Shown piece by piece: positions 25,561 through 37,090 of a stretch of 64,000 nt of DNA; the first letter of the stretch is position 1; the number at the start of each line of letters is the position of its first letter. The notes under the pieces were generated by a model. It saw only the letters and a list, made by a program, of their open reading frames with translations. It was not told the origin of the DNA and searched no databases. This DNA comes from Sapria himalayana (lineage: Eukaryota > Streptophyta > Magnoliopsida > Malpighiales > Rafflesiaceae). The stretch lies in assembly GCA_029783825.1 (NCBI GenBank), contig JAREIK010016116.1:1-64000 (forward strand), read 5' to 3'. The position numbers were made by a program, and so were the translations under genes.

Positions 25561-25799
25561 TAATTTTGTTATATTTTTGTTTTAGTTATTTAAAATATTG
25601 TAATAGAATAAGTTATTAAATGAATTTTTTTTTTGTTTAATTTAAAATTTTCATTTATAGTTTCTATTTTTATTCAATTTAATATAAATATATTAAAATA
25701 TTTAATTAAATTTTTGTTGAAGCTGTATTACAATCAACTTTAAATTATGTTTGTTCATGTCTATAATAACTGTTATTATATATCTGTGAATATGTTTGT

Positions 25800-26815
25800 G
25801 TGTCTACGAATTTTTTGGGTAGCGACATCGGTGGCAGCGATGGTAGCGATGGCAACAGAAGCGGCAATGGTGGTAGTGGGGGCGGCGGTAGCAGCGGCGG
25901 AGCAGCAGCGGCAAGAGCTGCACCATCGGAGGCCGTGGTAGAGGCAGCAGCACCGGCAGCACCGGAAGTAGCGGTGGTAGTGGCGGTTGCAGTGGCTGCA
26001 ACTAAATCAATGGTAGAACCAGAAGCAGCTGCAGCACCCGAAATCAACGGTAGAGCTGGCAGCGACGGCATCGACGGTGGCAGTAGCAGCGGCGGCAGTG
26101 GCAGGAGTGGCAGGGGTGGCAGCGATAGCACCGGCATGCAGCGATAGCACCGGCAGCATCGGCACCCACTGCAGTGACCAGTAGCGGAGGCGGCCAGTGG
26201 CAGCGGCAGCTGTGGTGGTGTCAGAGGCGGCAGCATCAGAGACGACAGTAGAGGCAGCGGTGGCAATAGTGACAGTAGCCGTGGTATTGGCAGTGACATC
26301 GGCAATGACAGATACGGCAAGAGCGGCAACGGAAGCACCAACAACAGCACCAAGTGATATATATACGTACGAATAAAGTCAGTATATACGTACATTAATA
26401 TTGTAGTATTTTATGCACATATATACTAAGTATATTTGTACTTAGTTTATATGTACACATTATAATATTGTTTATATGTACATATACTGTAGTAATATAT
26501 GTACAAATGAAATGCTAGTAGATATTATATATATACATACTGCAGGATTATATATGTATCAAAACATAACTTTTTTTGTTAATTTGACTAAGTTGTTTAA
26601 TTTTCTTACAAATATGATACCACATTGTTCCTCTTACAAAGCTACTATAAGTGATGAGATTTTTCACTAGATATTACGTGATGTTACTCGGACAGCTTTG
26701 TCGCAGTAGAAAAATGATGATTGGTGGAGCAGAGGGAGAAAAAACAACATCAATGAATGGATATATTATACTTTATGCACTGTGGGTAGAAACATTGATG
26801 AATGAGATCAAATAA
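25800..26815 (+). repeat. Tandem segmental duplication, copy B
   Basis: Same order as copy A, offset about 1.25 kb: GC-rich trinucleotide island (25815-26355), TATATGTACACATTA stretch (26380-26545), then GATACCACATTGTTCC, CTCGGACAGCTTTGTCGCAG and GAATGGATATATTATACTTT (26610-26785). Copy B lacks the long TA/GT microsatellite of copy A. The tail keeps different frames open in the two copies, which argues against selection on a protein. Confidence 0.8.
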
Positions 26816-26996
26816 AAGTTTGGTTTTTTTTTCTTTCAATTATGCTGAATATTGAATTTACATAAAGATTTTAAATGATTTTATTTTTTGTTTATTATAA
26901 ATTATTTATAAATTCAATTTTTATTAAATTTGATATAAAAATATTAATTATTTAATAAAAAATTTAAAAAATTTTAAATTCTGAAATTATTTTTGA

Positions 26997-27272
26997 AATT
27001 AAAATGGCTAGGGAATATTCCCTTGATAAATTAGCAAGGGAAAATCGCTTGCTAAATTAGCTAGGGAAAATTCCCTAGCTAATTTAGCTAGGGACATATT
27101 AAAATTAGTAACAGATAATCCGTCGTTAAATTTATTTAGCTAGAGATTATATCCGTCGCTAAAATTTATAGTCAACACTTTAGCTAGGGAATAATCTATC
27201 ATTATTTTTGTTTAGCGATGGAATATCTCATTTATCTTACTAATTTAGCTATGAAATTTTTTTTAGCAAGTG
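26997..27272 (-). repeat. CACTA #2 right subterminal repeats, inner part
   Basis: Repeats of TAGCTAGGGAAAATTCCCTAGCTAA and CCGTCGCTAAA type, mirror-related to 6701-7800. They continue at 30791-30959 after the hAT insertion. Confidence 0.85.
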
Positions 27273-27280
27273 ATTTTTCC
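27273..27280 (+). repeat. hAT target-site duplication, left
   Basis: ATTTTTCC, matching ATTTTTCT at 30783-30790 with one mismatch. Eight bases is the hAT hallmark. Confidence 0.85.
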
Positions 27281-27688
27281 TAGAGGTGTCAACCGGGCCG
27301 GGCCGTGCTCGGGTAAGGCACGAGCCATGCCGTGCCGTGCCTGTCCCGTGTAGTGCCATGCCTGACCCGGCACGGTTCGGTGCCAGTGGCACGGCACTCT
27401 GGCACGGGCTCGTCCCGTGTCCCCCTTGCTTCGCCCCTCCCGCAAAAAAGACCGCGGGTCGGGTCTAATTGGACCCGACCCGTGGTCCCCCGAGGCCCGA
27501 GCCGATCCAATTCCCCCCCCCCCCCTCCCCCTAACGGGAAAACAAAATTTAAAAAAATTATAAATTTCAGCCATTGGATCTTGGCTCCAACGGCTAGGGG
27601 GCAGAATCCAACGGCCCTCATGGTTCTGCCCCCTAAAAATTCAAAAAAATTCAAAAAAAATGACTTTAAAAAAATATTTTCTTTAATC

Positions 27689-27696
27689 TATAAATT
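27689..27696 (+). promoter_or_regulatory. Candidate TATA box of the hAT transposase
   Basis: TATAAATT, followed by a CT-rich leader (27705-27970) ahead of the ATG at 28043. Position and leader composition suit a plant promoter; not proven. Confidence 0.4.
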
Positions 27697-28042
27697 CCAC
27701 CCCCCTCTCTATAACATTTATATTTTTTCATAAACATATTTTCTCTCAAATCTCTCTTTTCTCTCTCAAAAATCTTGCTCCCCTCTTTCGGGACTCAGGA
27801 TTTCGGCATTCGGCTTGGATTTTCGGGAATCTCAACTTGAGTTTTGAATTTTGAGTTTGATAGTGGAGCACCGTGCATGTGACTGACCTCACTGCTTTTA
27901 CCGAGTAATTTATTTTAAGTTTTTTCACTTTCTCTTTCCCTCTCTCTCTCTCTAGTTTCTCTCTCTAGACCAAAAATAAAAAATTTTAAAATCAGTCATC
28001 TAGTCTCTAAATAACTATTGTGATTAACAAAAATCCTAAAAA

Positions 28043-30146
28043 ATGACAAATACTAATGAAACATATTTAAATTTAGAAAATGAAATTATTACAAAGAGGT
28101 CTGAGGCTGCTGAAACTTTGGTTTCTCAAGTCATCTCAACCCAAACTTCTAAAAAACAAAAAACTCGGAGGACTTCTGTATTTTGGAGTCATTTTAATAT
28201 AATAAAATAAAAAAATATTAGTGGTGATGAAGAAGAAATGGTACAGTACAAATATTGTATGAGACTTTTAACATGTAAGAGTTCGCTTTGGACTTGGTAC
28301 CTTAAGAGGCATGCCGAATTATGCACCAAAAAACATGGTCCATTAGATCATAGGAAAACCCAACTTGGCACAACATTTTTTGAGACTAGATCAAGTCTAG
28401 TCTCAAATTTTACTCCCTTCATATACTCCAGCGAGTTGGGTAGGGACGGCATGGCCAGACTTATCAGATTGATGGATCTTCCGATTAGATTTTCGGAATA
28501 TCCAAGGGTAATGTGCATCATGCAGACATATTTTCAGCCTCCTTATTATAGGATTCCTCGGTCCATATCTATGAATGACATACTAAAAATATATAAGTTA
28601 GAAAAACAATAAATAATTAATGAATTTATGGCATATAGTGGAGTGGTGTCCGGGACGTCCGATATCTGGATAAGTCACGATGAATCATCTTATGCATGTC
28701 TCACCAGCCACTATGTAGATTTTAACTGGACTATGAATAAAAATATTTTAGGATTCTCTGAGATTCTTCATCCTCATGATGGCTCGGCCATTTTTGAGTG
28801 TATGATGAAAATCTTTAGGGAATATAAAATTCAAAATAAAATTTTGAGTGTCACATTCGATAACGCATCTAATAATGGAGTAGCAATTAACATGTTCATT
28901 AATATATTAGAGATGCACTATTAAAAGAGATTTTTCATGTCAGATTCATGTGTCACGTGATTAACTTGATTGTTCAAGCGGGTATGAAGGTCTGTTCCCT
29001 CGTGTTGGATAATATACGTAATGCACTAAAATATATTCGTACTCCTCGTAGACAACAAGAGTTTGGTAGTCTCTGTTTATCTGTGAATCTTAAGAAAAAG
29101 AAAATCCAATCGGATGTGAGACATCATTGGAATTACACGTACCTGATGGTAGAATCATGTGTTGGATCCGAACACGTGATATCCGACTACGTCAATAGTA
29201 AGAGTGACGTACTTATTATTGACGACACTGACTGGCTTCAGAAATTTCATTTATAAAATTCCTGAATATTTTTTATGACAAGACGAACATGTGTTCATCG
29301 GATTATACGCTCACGACTTGCATTGCACTTCGGTACATATGCAACATTAGTAGCATGTTTAGGAAGTATCGAGCTGACCCAACACTTAGCCATATGGTTG
29401 TAGAGATGGAAACCAAGTACTTAAAGTACTGGTCCACCATTCAATCTCTTTATTGCCTCGTTGCATGCATGGACCCTAGGGTTAAGGTGGAAGGGGTAGA
29501 AAATACCCTGACTTACATTTCCTCGTGCATGAACCTAGAAGAGCCACCTGAAGGATTCATTCACGAGAAGTTGACTGACCTCTTCACATACTATGATACT
29601 AGGTATGATAGTAGTGAGACTGTGATTACGGACATTGATACCTTGTTCAGAGATGACGCTTTTTCCATTCAGCTAGCGAGGGGGAATCATAGGGGTAGAC
29701 CATCACATAGGAGAGAGCTTTCTCGGTACTTAGATACCGATTACTACTCAATCCTATCACATTCTGATAATAAGAATCTTGATATATTATAGTGGTGAAA
29801 ATCATATGAGTTCACCTTTCCCATGCTATCTAGGATGGCACGGGATCTACTGACTCCTCCGGTGTTGAGGGTAGCATCGGAGTCTGCTTTTTCTGTTGCA
29901 GTGAATGTGATTTCGGATAGGAGATCGAGATTACGTCCAAATATTGTTGAGGCCTTGACTTGTTTGAATGATTAGGAGGATTCAAGATTTAGCATCCATG
30001 ATCGTGCTGGAGCTAGGACTGGGACAGAGACTACAGCCGCATCCACTGCGATAGCGGAGGAGTTGATTGCTGATGATGATGATCCATATGATACTAATCT
30101 TAATGTTGTGGATGATGATGCTCATGATGTGCCGATTGAAGATTGA
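28043..30146 (+). pseudogene. hAT transposase (BED finger, RNase H-like core, hAT dimerisation domain), broken
   Basis: The start chosen is ATG 28043, the first in the frame of the BED-finger homology. The order follows Ac-like transposases. A BED-type finger lies at 28170-28330 (FWSHFN, YKYC, then WYLKRHAELC, with TWYLKRH where relatives have TSHLKRH). SGTSDIW and SHYVDFNW lie at 28650-28725. The catalytic-core motif SVTFDNASNN lies near 28850-28880, then CHVINLIVQAGMKV (28950-28990) and RHHWNYTYLM (29120-29150). A DUF4413-like block with CMDPRVKVE is near 29470. The C-terminal dimerisation domain is at about 29760-30000, with MLSRMARDLL and VASESAFSV. The acidic tail ends at TGA 30144. In-frame stops occur in the finger (about 28208), at 28610 and 29790-29798, and near 29975, with frame shifts near 28910 and 29260. 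It is not functional but is recently decayed. Confidence 0.92.
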
Positions 30147-30782
30147 TGATGATCTAATAATTTTTGATTTCGATGTTTTGCTTTTTATTTATTGTACGCT
30201 TTATTTATACGTTACGTTGAAACTTTACTTTGTTTGGTTAGGACGTTCGGTATCTAATGGCTGATTGGTCATTCTTCATTTGGTTTGCATATGTTTTTTT
30301 TTACTTTTAAATTTTTTTTAACATAGTTTATTGATTTATTTATTTTTTTGTTTTAATTTTCATTTAAAAATTTATAACTCTATTATATAATTTTAATAAA
30401 ATTTAAACTAATTTTATATTACATTAAAAAAAATTTTAACTTTGTAATTTTAATAAATTTTATTTTAACAATTTTCATATTATAAATATATAATATTATA
30501 CATTATCAATAATTTTATATATAATTTAATAATTTATATAATTAAAAGAAAAATTAAAAAAAATAATTAATAAAAAATTATTTTATTGCCTGGCCCGTAC
30601 GGCTTGGAATGGCCTGTACGACCATGCTAGGCCCAAGCAAGCCATGCAAGGCCCAACTTTTTTTAACCTTGCAGGGCCAGGCCCGGCATGGCACAGTAAC
30701 CATGCCGGGCCAGGCCCGGCACAAAAGCATGCTCGTGCTCAAAAAACTAGGGCGGGCTATCCCGGCCCGTTTGACACCTCTA

Positions 30783-30790
30783 ATTTTTCT
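30783..30790 (+). repeat. hAT target-site duplication, right
   Basis: ATTTTTCT; see the left copy at 27273. Confidence 0.85.
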
Positions 30791-30959
30791 AGTTGCTAAA
30801 TATTTAGCTAGGGACACTTCCGTCACTAAAATTTAGCAAGAAACACTTTAGATAGGGAACCAATCCGTCAGTAATCCTTCACTATATCCCGTTTAGGGAT
30901 GAAAAATGCTCATTTTGCTAGGGAATTGTCCCTAGCTATATCGGATATTTCTTGTAGTG
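30791..30959 (-). repeat. CACTA #2 right terminus and outer subterminal repeats
   Basis: TAGCTAGGGACA and CCGTCACTAAA repeats ending in CTTGTAGTG at 30959. Outside is TTT. Confidence 0.8.
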
Positions 30960-30962
30960 TTT

Positions 30963-32106
30963 GAAGTTAGCGGTACTAATCAAACTTTTTCAATTACTTA
31001 TTTTTAAAATTATTTATACTTTTAATTCTTTAGTTTTTGAGTACACTCTATTTATAACATGATACATTACATATATTTATTTAATTTATTTTTATTTCAT
31101 TATAATGTTTTTAATTTTATAATAGTTAATAATATTACTATGATGCTTATTTAGAATAATAGTATCAATGTTCATTTTATTATTTTGGTACAATTATTTT
31201 ATCTTTTCTATTTTCCACTTAACTTAAAGTCTTTGAATTGTATTCTTTAACAATTCAATTTTACTATTGGTATAAGTATAAAATTTGTCAAGCATGCCAC
31301 TAGGTTTTTTGAGAATTAACAACATAATGTCGCAACAAATACTATAAATTTCTTGAGTGAAGTATTATAAAACATTCTCTAAGTTTTTCATGTTCTTCAT
31401 CTTCTCGCGAGGTTAAAGTTTCTTAATATTTATTTTTTCAAATATAGTTATTAACTTTTGCATTGTTGATCTATGAGTTAATTTTTTTTAGTAAATTTCT
31501 ATTTTTCTTAAATCTTTTTTTATAGTCGCTGATGCCATACTAGCTTATGCTAATATTATATGATCTACAATGTGTTATAACATTATTGTTAATCTTATTA
31601 TTTTGAGTTATCACGCCAAATAACTTAATTTTAATTTCAGAGTTAACCATGTTTTTTTAGATATTTTTGTAGGATTTATATAACTTTGTGGATGACTTTT
31701 CTAAGAATTGATGATGTTGTCTATCCCTATTTTTGTCATATCAAAGGATAAATTAGATACTTAGTTTTCATTAATCTTTTTTTATTCACTATTAGTTTAA
31801 TTTTTTTGTCTTGATAAATTTAAAACTTATGAAATCAAGCATAAAATATATTATTTATATTAATAATGAGGTACAATTAAGAAAATTTGCTAGTGTTTTT
31901 ATAGTACGTCAATAAAATATTATTAGAAATATATTTTATCTAAATTACCTAGAATATTATATAATATTATTATGTAAGATGATTTTTATTATTTTGTTAA
32001 CTATTTTTATAAATAAGTATTATCACATTACATAATTCATATCTCATAAGGAAAAAAATAATTTTATACATTTATACTTTATTTTTAAAAAATGATTGAT
32101 ATTCAC
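30963..32106. other. AT-rich, nothing recognised
   Basis: No coding homology or repeat array seen. Under the nesting model this is interior 5' sequence of CACTA #1. Confidence 0.6.
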
Positions 32107-32492
32107 TAGAGGTGTCAAACGGGCCGGCCCGGCACGGCCCGGCCCGTTTTTTTTAGGGCACGAACGTGCTACCGTGCCGGGCCGGAAAACATCCGAGCAT
32201 GGCACGGCCCGTAGGCACGGCAGGCCGTGCCGTGCCGGGTCGGGAGTCGGGACCGCGGGTCGGGATCCAATCAGACCCGACCCGCGATCTTTTTTTCGGG
32301 AGGGGCTGGGTCACGCCCACGCGTGCCTGCGTGAAACCGGCACGGGAAGAACCCGTGCCGCTGTGCCGGGCCAGGCACGGCACGACACGGGCCCGGGCAC
32401 GGTTTAAAAATGTGCTGGGCCGGCCCAGGCACCGCCGAACCATGACGTGCCTCATGCCGGGCCGGGCCAGCCCGGACCGGTTGACACCTCTA
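32107..32492. mobile_element. Non-autonomous hAT (MITE), 386 bp, perfect 8-bp target duplication
   Basis: The ends are TAGAGGTGTCAAACGGGCC and its inverse, GGTTGACACCTCTA. The flanks ATATTCAC (32099-32106) and ATATTCAC (32493-32500) are identical. The termini match the 3.5-kb hAT at 27281, so it is a likely deletion derivative or relative mobilised by the same transposase. The element is extremely GC-rich. The frames over it (32096-32584) are artefacts of GGCACG-type repeats. Confidence 0.95.
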
Positions 32493-32500
32493 ATATTCAC

Positions 32501-34350
32501 TAAAAATTTGAAATAAATATTTTTAAAAATTATATTATTATATAATATACATAGTGAGAATTTGCATTTTTCTTGAAAAAACATAAAGTGATTTATCTTG
32601 TATTTTATGTAGTCATATTATTTTTGTATTGAAAATTTAGAGATTATTAAAAATATTCAATTAAGACAACTTTAAAACTTTTTTTATAAGATATTTTAGG
32701 ATGAATCAATTATGATTACAAATTATTTAATCATATTGATATCTTCTTTTATTTTTTTTCAAATTGTATTTCTTATCAATTATTTAATCACATCATTTAT
32801 CATTCGTGTTGTAGGGGGTATGAATTTTGTTCAAATATTTCTTTAAAATTAAGAAAATAAATTGTGTCATCTCATGTCTTTCTAGGTCATTATAGTATTC
32901 AAAAAATATATAACAACAATTCATCATTACCACAAATTAGTAATTGAGTGATATAATTTCTTTAAATATTCTTTTCCTCGTGGAAATCTATGTGAGGCTA
33001 AAGAGATTATTTTCAAGTTAACTCACATTTGGGTTTTCTTAGGAATTTTTTGGCCATTTTTTTATTGATTTTCTTAATCTTAAATATCATTTAGCTAGAA
33101 CATATAATAATATGAGTAAGTTAAGTTTGACACTAATTATTATAGATGAAAATTCATATAAATTGTGATGATTTCATATTTATTTAATATGAAATCAATC
33201 ATTTGATAGTAAAAACTTTCTAACTACTAATATACTAGATTAAAATAATAATGATATTAAAAAAGAGAATTTATATTAAACTATTTTAATCATATATATT
33301 TAAATCCACTTTTATGTTATGTAATGATTGTGTTTTATTTATAAAAAGTAATATTATTATAATTTTAATTTTTATTTTGTTACTTAATTATGATTTTTTG
33401 AATAAGTAAGAAACTAATAATATTTTTTTATTTTGATGAATTAATTTTATATCATATATATATATCTTTGATCTTATTTTGAATTAAAAGTTTTTATACC
33501 TCAATGTCTCAAAAATTATGTCTTGACTTACTAATTATTCAACTTGTTATTTTATGATTTTGCCTCTATAGGTATTTAAACTTATAGTATAAATTATATC
33601 TCATTCTTGTTTTATTTAATTAATAATTAATTTTTAATAATACATTTAATCATAATGATTTAAATAATGAAATGTATTTGGAAAAGTCAATAATATTCGC
33701 ATTTTTATGATTTTTTTAGTTACATATATTATTTCTATAAATATGACTTGGAGGAAAGTTATGTTATATTATTGTAGTTGATACTATTATTATATAGATT
33801 AATGAATTGAATATTTTTATATTCAAATATTTTTTTTTATAAAAGTTTCGAATAGCTCAATGATTTAAATAATTTTTTTAGTTTTTAAGTAATATGTTTA
33901 AATGAAAAATTATTTTATTTCAGATTATATTTATGTGATTATTTATCGATGAGTTTTCCATTATTATCTCTACTAGATATAAAGAAAAATATGAGAATAT
34001 AGTTTCTCTTATTCTTTAGGATTGATATTAAAAATGTTTTCAATATTGTAAATCTTTTATTAGGTTTTCTCAAGAAGATGTATGATGTGGTCCTATTTAT
34101 ATTCACAAATATATGAAAATATGTATGGAATTGCTTTTATTCTCTTTGAGTGATTCAAGATATTTTTGATTATTTGACTATTATTATTATTTTTGTGTCT
34201 CAATAATAATAAACCATAATATCAATTAATATTTTTGTATATTCTTCTAAAAAAAAGTTTATATATTAGAAAATACGTTGCTATATACACACTACAAATA
34301 TTTATAAATAGTTATCATATATTATGATAACAACACACTCTCAAATGCCC
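32501..34350. other. AT-rich, nothing recognised
   Basis: Long AT-rich stretch. No terminal repeats, arrays or coding homology found. Confidence 0.6.
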
Positions 34351-34351
34351 A

Positions 34352-34700
34352 ATTGAATTACACCACTATAGTGAAAGAACTTGTATCAACAGTATTTTCT
34401 TTTGGAAAGTTAATATCATATTTAGTGAGAAACAAAGTCATAGTATATACTAAATATTCTATAATCAAATATATCATAAAAAAGAAAGATGTCAGGCCTA
34501 GATTGATTTGATGAATTTTACTATTACAATAGTTTGAACTAGAGATATTAGGTAAGAAATGAACATATAAGAAAAATTGAAAATATCTTATCAAGACTAA
34601 AACAAAAAGATAGAAGAGTTGTTGAAGAAGATATTAAATAGATTTTTTATTTGAACAAATTATAATATTGAATGAAAATGTAACTCCATGGTATGTAGTA
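34352..34700 (+). pseudogene. Orphan Ty3/gypsy RNase H fragment
   Basis: A plus frame reads NYTTIVKELVSTVFSFGKL, then SYLVRNKVIVYTKYS, KYIIKKKDVRPRLI and WILLLQ. This matches the gypsy RNase H pattern (YTTTEKELLAVVFAFDKFR...VYTDHSALKYL...DAKPRLIRWILLLQEFD). The conserved YTD is YTK, so a catalytic aspartate is lost, and stops follow. A short ENVTPWYV near 34675-34695 resembles the next domain. No flanking gypsy sequence was recognised. Confidence 0.75.
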
Positions 34701-36300
34701 TTGAATGAACCTTATCATTGGAAGTAGTACCCTGATCAAATTTTGAGGCAAAGTGTTATAGTTGAGAGAGTAGTAGTATATTGTAATAATATCACTTTCT
34801 GCTGCTGCTCTTACAAATTTGTGGAACATGTTAATATTTATGTGCTAAAGTATTTTTCATCTCAAAATCAATGTTGATATTTACATATATATGCATAAAT
34901 ATATATGTGCATATACACTGCCCTACCCACACACTCACATTTATCCATCCATATACATTACTATTCATTATATATCAGCATACACATATTTGTACTTTTG
35001 TATATATTCACACATGTATCTACATTTTCAAATTAGTGTGTATATACTTGTATCATGCATATACTACTGTACACCCACACAAACACACACATATACCTAT
35101 ATACATAATGAATTTCTATAGTTACACATGAAACTATTATATATGTGTGTGTGCGTGTGCGCGTGTGTGTAAATGTATTTAAAAATTTTTGATTTTGAAA
35201 ATTTAATTAAAATAAAATATTATATATTGTACACAATTTATAAAATATTATAAATTCTTTATATTTAAATCAAATATTTGTGCATGTGTTTGTATGCACG
35301 TATGTGTGTGTGTGTGTGAAGCATATGAATGCGTAAAATAAAATTATGAATTAAATATATGAGCTTCTATATTATTCAGATAGTTGTTTTTTTAATATTT
35401 ATATTAAAATAACTATCATTATACATATATAAATAAATGAATTTGACATATTTGTAAATTATTTTATTTTTACAATTATGTTAAAAATGAAAATATAGTT
35501 CATAAATAGATAATATTGTTTTTGTTTTTCTATATAATTTTTTTATTAAAATATTAATGACTATGATAAATTTCTACCTATTATTTATTGTTATTAATAT
35601 ATTTTTAGAAACTTTAATATTCAAACAAATATAATGTTGTGCATATAAATACAAGCCTTTAATGTTTTGTAAAAAATCAATTATTGCTTTAATTATGTTC
35701 AAACAAAATAGATTACCATATAAATACATGAGTAAATTTTTCTACAAGTAATTATTTTTTTTATTTTATTCAAAATATATAAATGACCATATAAATATAA
35801 GAATTTGTTTTTTTAATAATTATTTTTAAATTTTTTTCAAGTTGAATACATGATAATGTTTTTTTTTGTAATTAATGGATACATTTCAAACATTATTTAT
35901 TTATAATATTTATAACATATTACATATTATGAGGTACAAATTTTATTTTGTAAATGAATTTTATTTTTAAAGTTATATCTTTGTAAATTGAAACTAAATC
36001 ACATATATATTTTAGAATTTTTTTATAATATTTATTACACAAATATATTATTATGTTGTTTAGAAATTTACAACATGAATTTAAATAAATGAACATTTTA
36101 TTAGAAATCAATTTTAGTTAAATGATATTAAGTGAAACAAACATAAAAAAATACAAACCCTAAACATATTAAATCATAATGATATATACAAACATATAAA
36201 AATACAATAAAAATACATTTAATGTTGAAAAAAGTAAATTTAAGTTCCGAAAATATATGGAAACTGATACAGATTAATACAACAAAAAAAAAACATGTAT
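34701..36300. repeat. AT-rich DNA with CA/TA and GT microsatellite-like tracts
   Basis: Degenerate ACACATATACAT runs at 34870-35110, GTGT runs at 35143-35171 and 35296-35320, then AT-rich sequence. The frames here (Tyr/Ile/His-rich) are low complexity. No gene is seen. Confidence 0.7.
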
Positions 36301-36498
36301 GAATGAGATGAATGATATAAATGGATATTAAGTTTCTGAAGCTTGTAGTTATACATGTTGCAAATGTAATTATATATAGATTTTTATGTAATTATATATA
36401 TTTAGACATATGGGTATGTATAGGTATTGATGTAGATAAATAAAATTATATATAGTAATATGTTGATATACATATTGTTAACTACATTTATATATAGT

Positions 36499-36537
<39 letters not shown>

Positions 36538-36735
36538 ATTAAATGTATGTTGTTATGTCTATATATAGTTATGTTCATGTATACTATTTTTATAGTGATA
36601 GATATAGTAAAATACACTTATATATTTATGTGGTATTACTCTTGGGATTATCATATTTACATAATTTATTATGTAAATATTAAATATATTGTTATATACA
36701 CACTGCTCATCTCAAACACCAACACCCATTTTGTG
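36301..36735. repeat. TAGTTATA-type AT minisatellite and GT microsatellite
   Basis: TAGTTATACATG, TAATTATATATAG and similar motifs resemble 4830-6430. A TA/TG run lies at 36504-36538. Confidence 0.6.
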
Positions 36736-37090
36736 ATTAACATTTAAAATCACAAGGCCGTCGAGTGGAAAAAAAATAAAAATCAAGTCGGCATACCTGC
36801 CGTGCAGCATCGACATCCACACAATGAGAACGCGTTATATCACACATGCATGAAGCATGTATACAAATCAATTTATAAATGCAATCCAAGCATACCATGG
36901 TGATTAATGAAGAAGAATTTCGAAATAAAAAATAAAAGAATCAAAACACACATTTTTCCATTAAGATAATCGATGAAGAATTAGGGTAGAAAACGTACTT
37001 CAAATCAATAAGAAATTCTCACTTACTCTTCGATTAGGTTGTGATGCATCGGTGTCGAAAGATAGAGGAGAACTGTGGAGGACTTAGGCA
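36736..37090 (-). other. Less AT-rich block, possible CACTA 5' leader exon
   Basis: It has normal base composition in an otherwise AT-extreme region and lies about 1.8 kb inside the CACTA terminus at 38932. On the minus strand it could be the untranslated first exon of CACTA #1. No protein homology was seen in any frame. Confidence 0.25.

Larger units (their letters stand above)
27281..30782 (+). mobile_element. Ac-like hAT transposon, 3502 bp, inserted in CACTA #2
   Basis: The ends are TAGAGGTGTC at 27281 and GACACCTCTA ending at 30782, with an 8-bp target duplication (one mismatch). The terminal 200-250 bases are strongly GC-rich (CGGGCCGGGCCGTGC and inverse), in contrast to the AT-rich host DNA; such ends are typical of a plant Ac/Tip-like group. 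The interior holds one decayed transposase on the plus strand. The insertion cuts the right subterminal repeats of CACTA #2 and is therefore younger than that element. Confidence 0.93.
6701..30959 (+). mobile_element. CACTA-type element #2 (24.3 kb with nested insertions)
   Basis: The left end begins CACTACAAGAAAATATC at 6701. The right end, read from 30959 on the complement, begins CACTACAAGAAATATC. Each is followed within about ten bases by TAGCTAGGGA. The three bases outside are TTT on both sides (6698-6700 and 30960-30962), the size of a CACTA target duplication. Subterminal repeats of the TAGCGATGGA/TAGCTAGGGA kind fill 6701-7800 and 26997-27272 plus 30791-30959. No TNP2 homology was recognised inside. 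The interior is other transposons and minisatellites, so this may be a non-autonomous derivative, or the transposase may have decayed beyond recognition. Pairing of the two ends is inference; TTT is a weak duplication in AT-rich DNA. The plus orientation is a guess from the likeness of the 6701 end to the presumed 5' end at 38932. Confidence 0.6.

Noticed and set aside
24508..26395. Gly/Ser/Ala-rich plus frames and Leu/Pro-rich minus frames up to 216 codons
   Set aside because: Trinucleotide repeat without stops on either strand; frames differ between the two duplicated copies.
27263..27733. Overlapping GC-rich frames of about 100-130 codons on both strands
   Set aside because: They lie in the CpG-rich terminal repeat of the hAT, and the frames cross the element border.
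30578..30836. Short GC-rich frames near 30.6-30.8 kb
   Set aside because: Right terminal sequence of the hAT, mirror of 27281-27540, not a gene.
32096..32584. Overlapping Arg/Pro/Gly-rich frames
   Set aside because: They coincide with the 386-bp hAT MITE and run past its borders.
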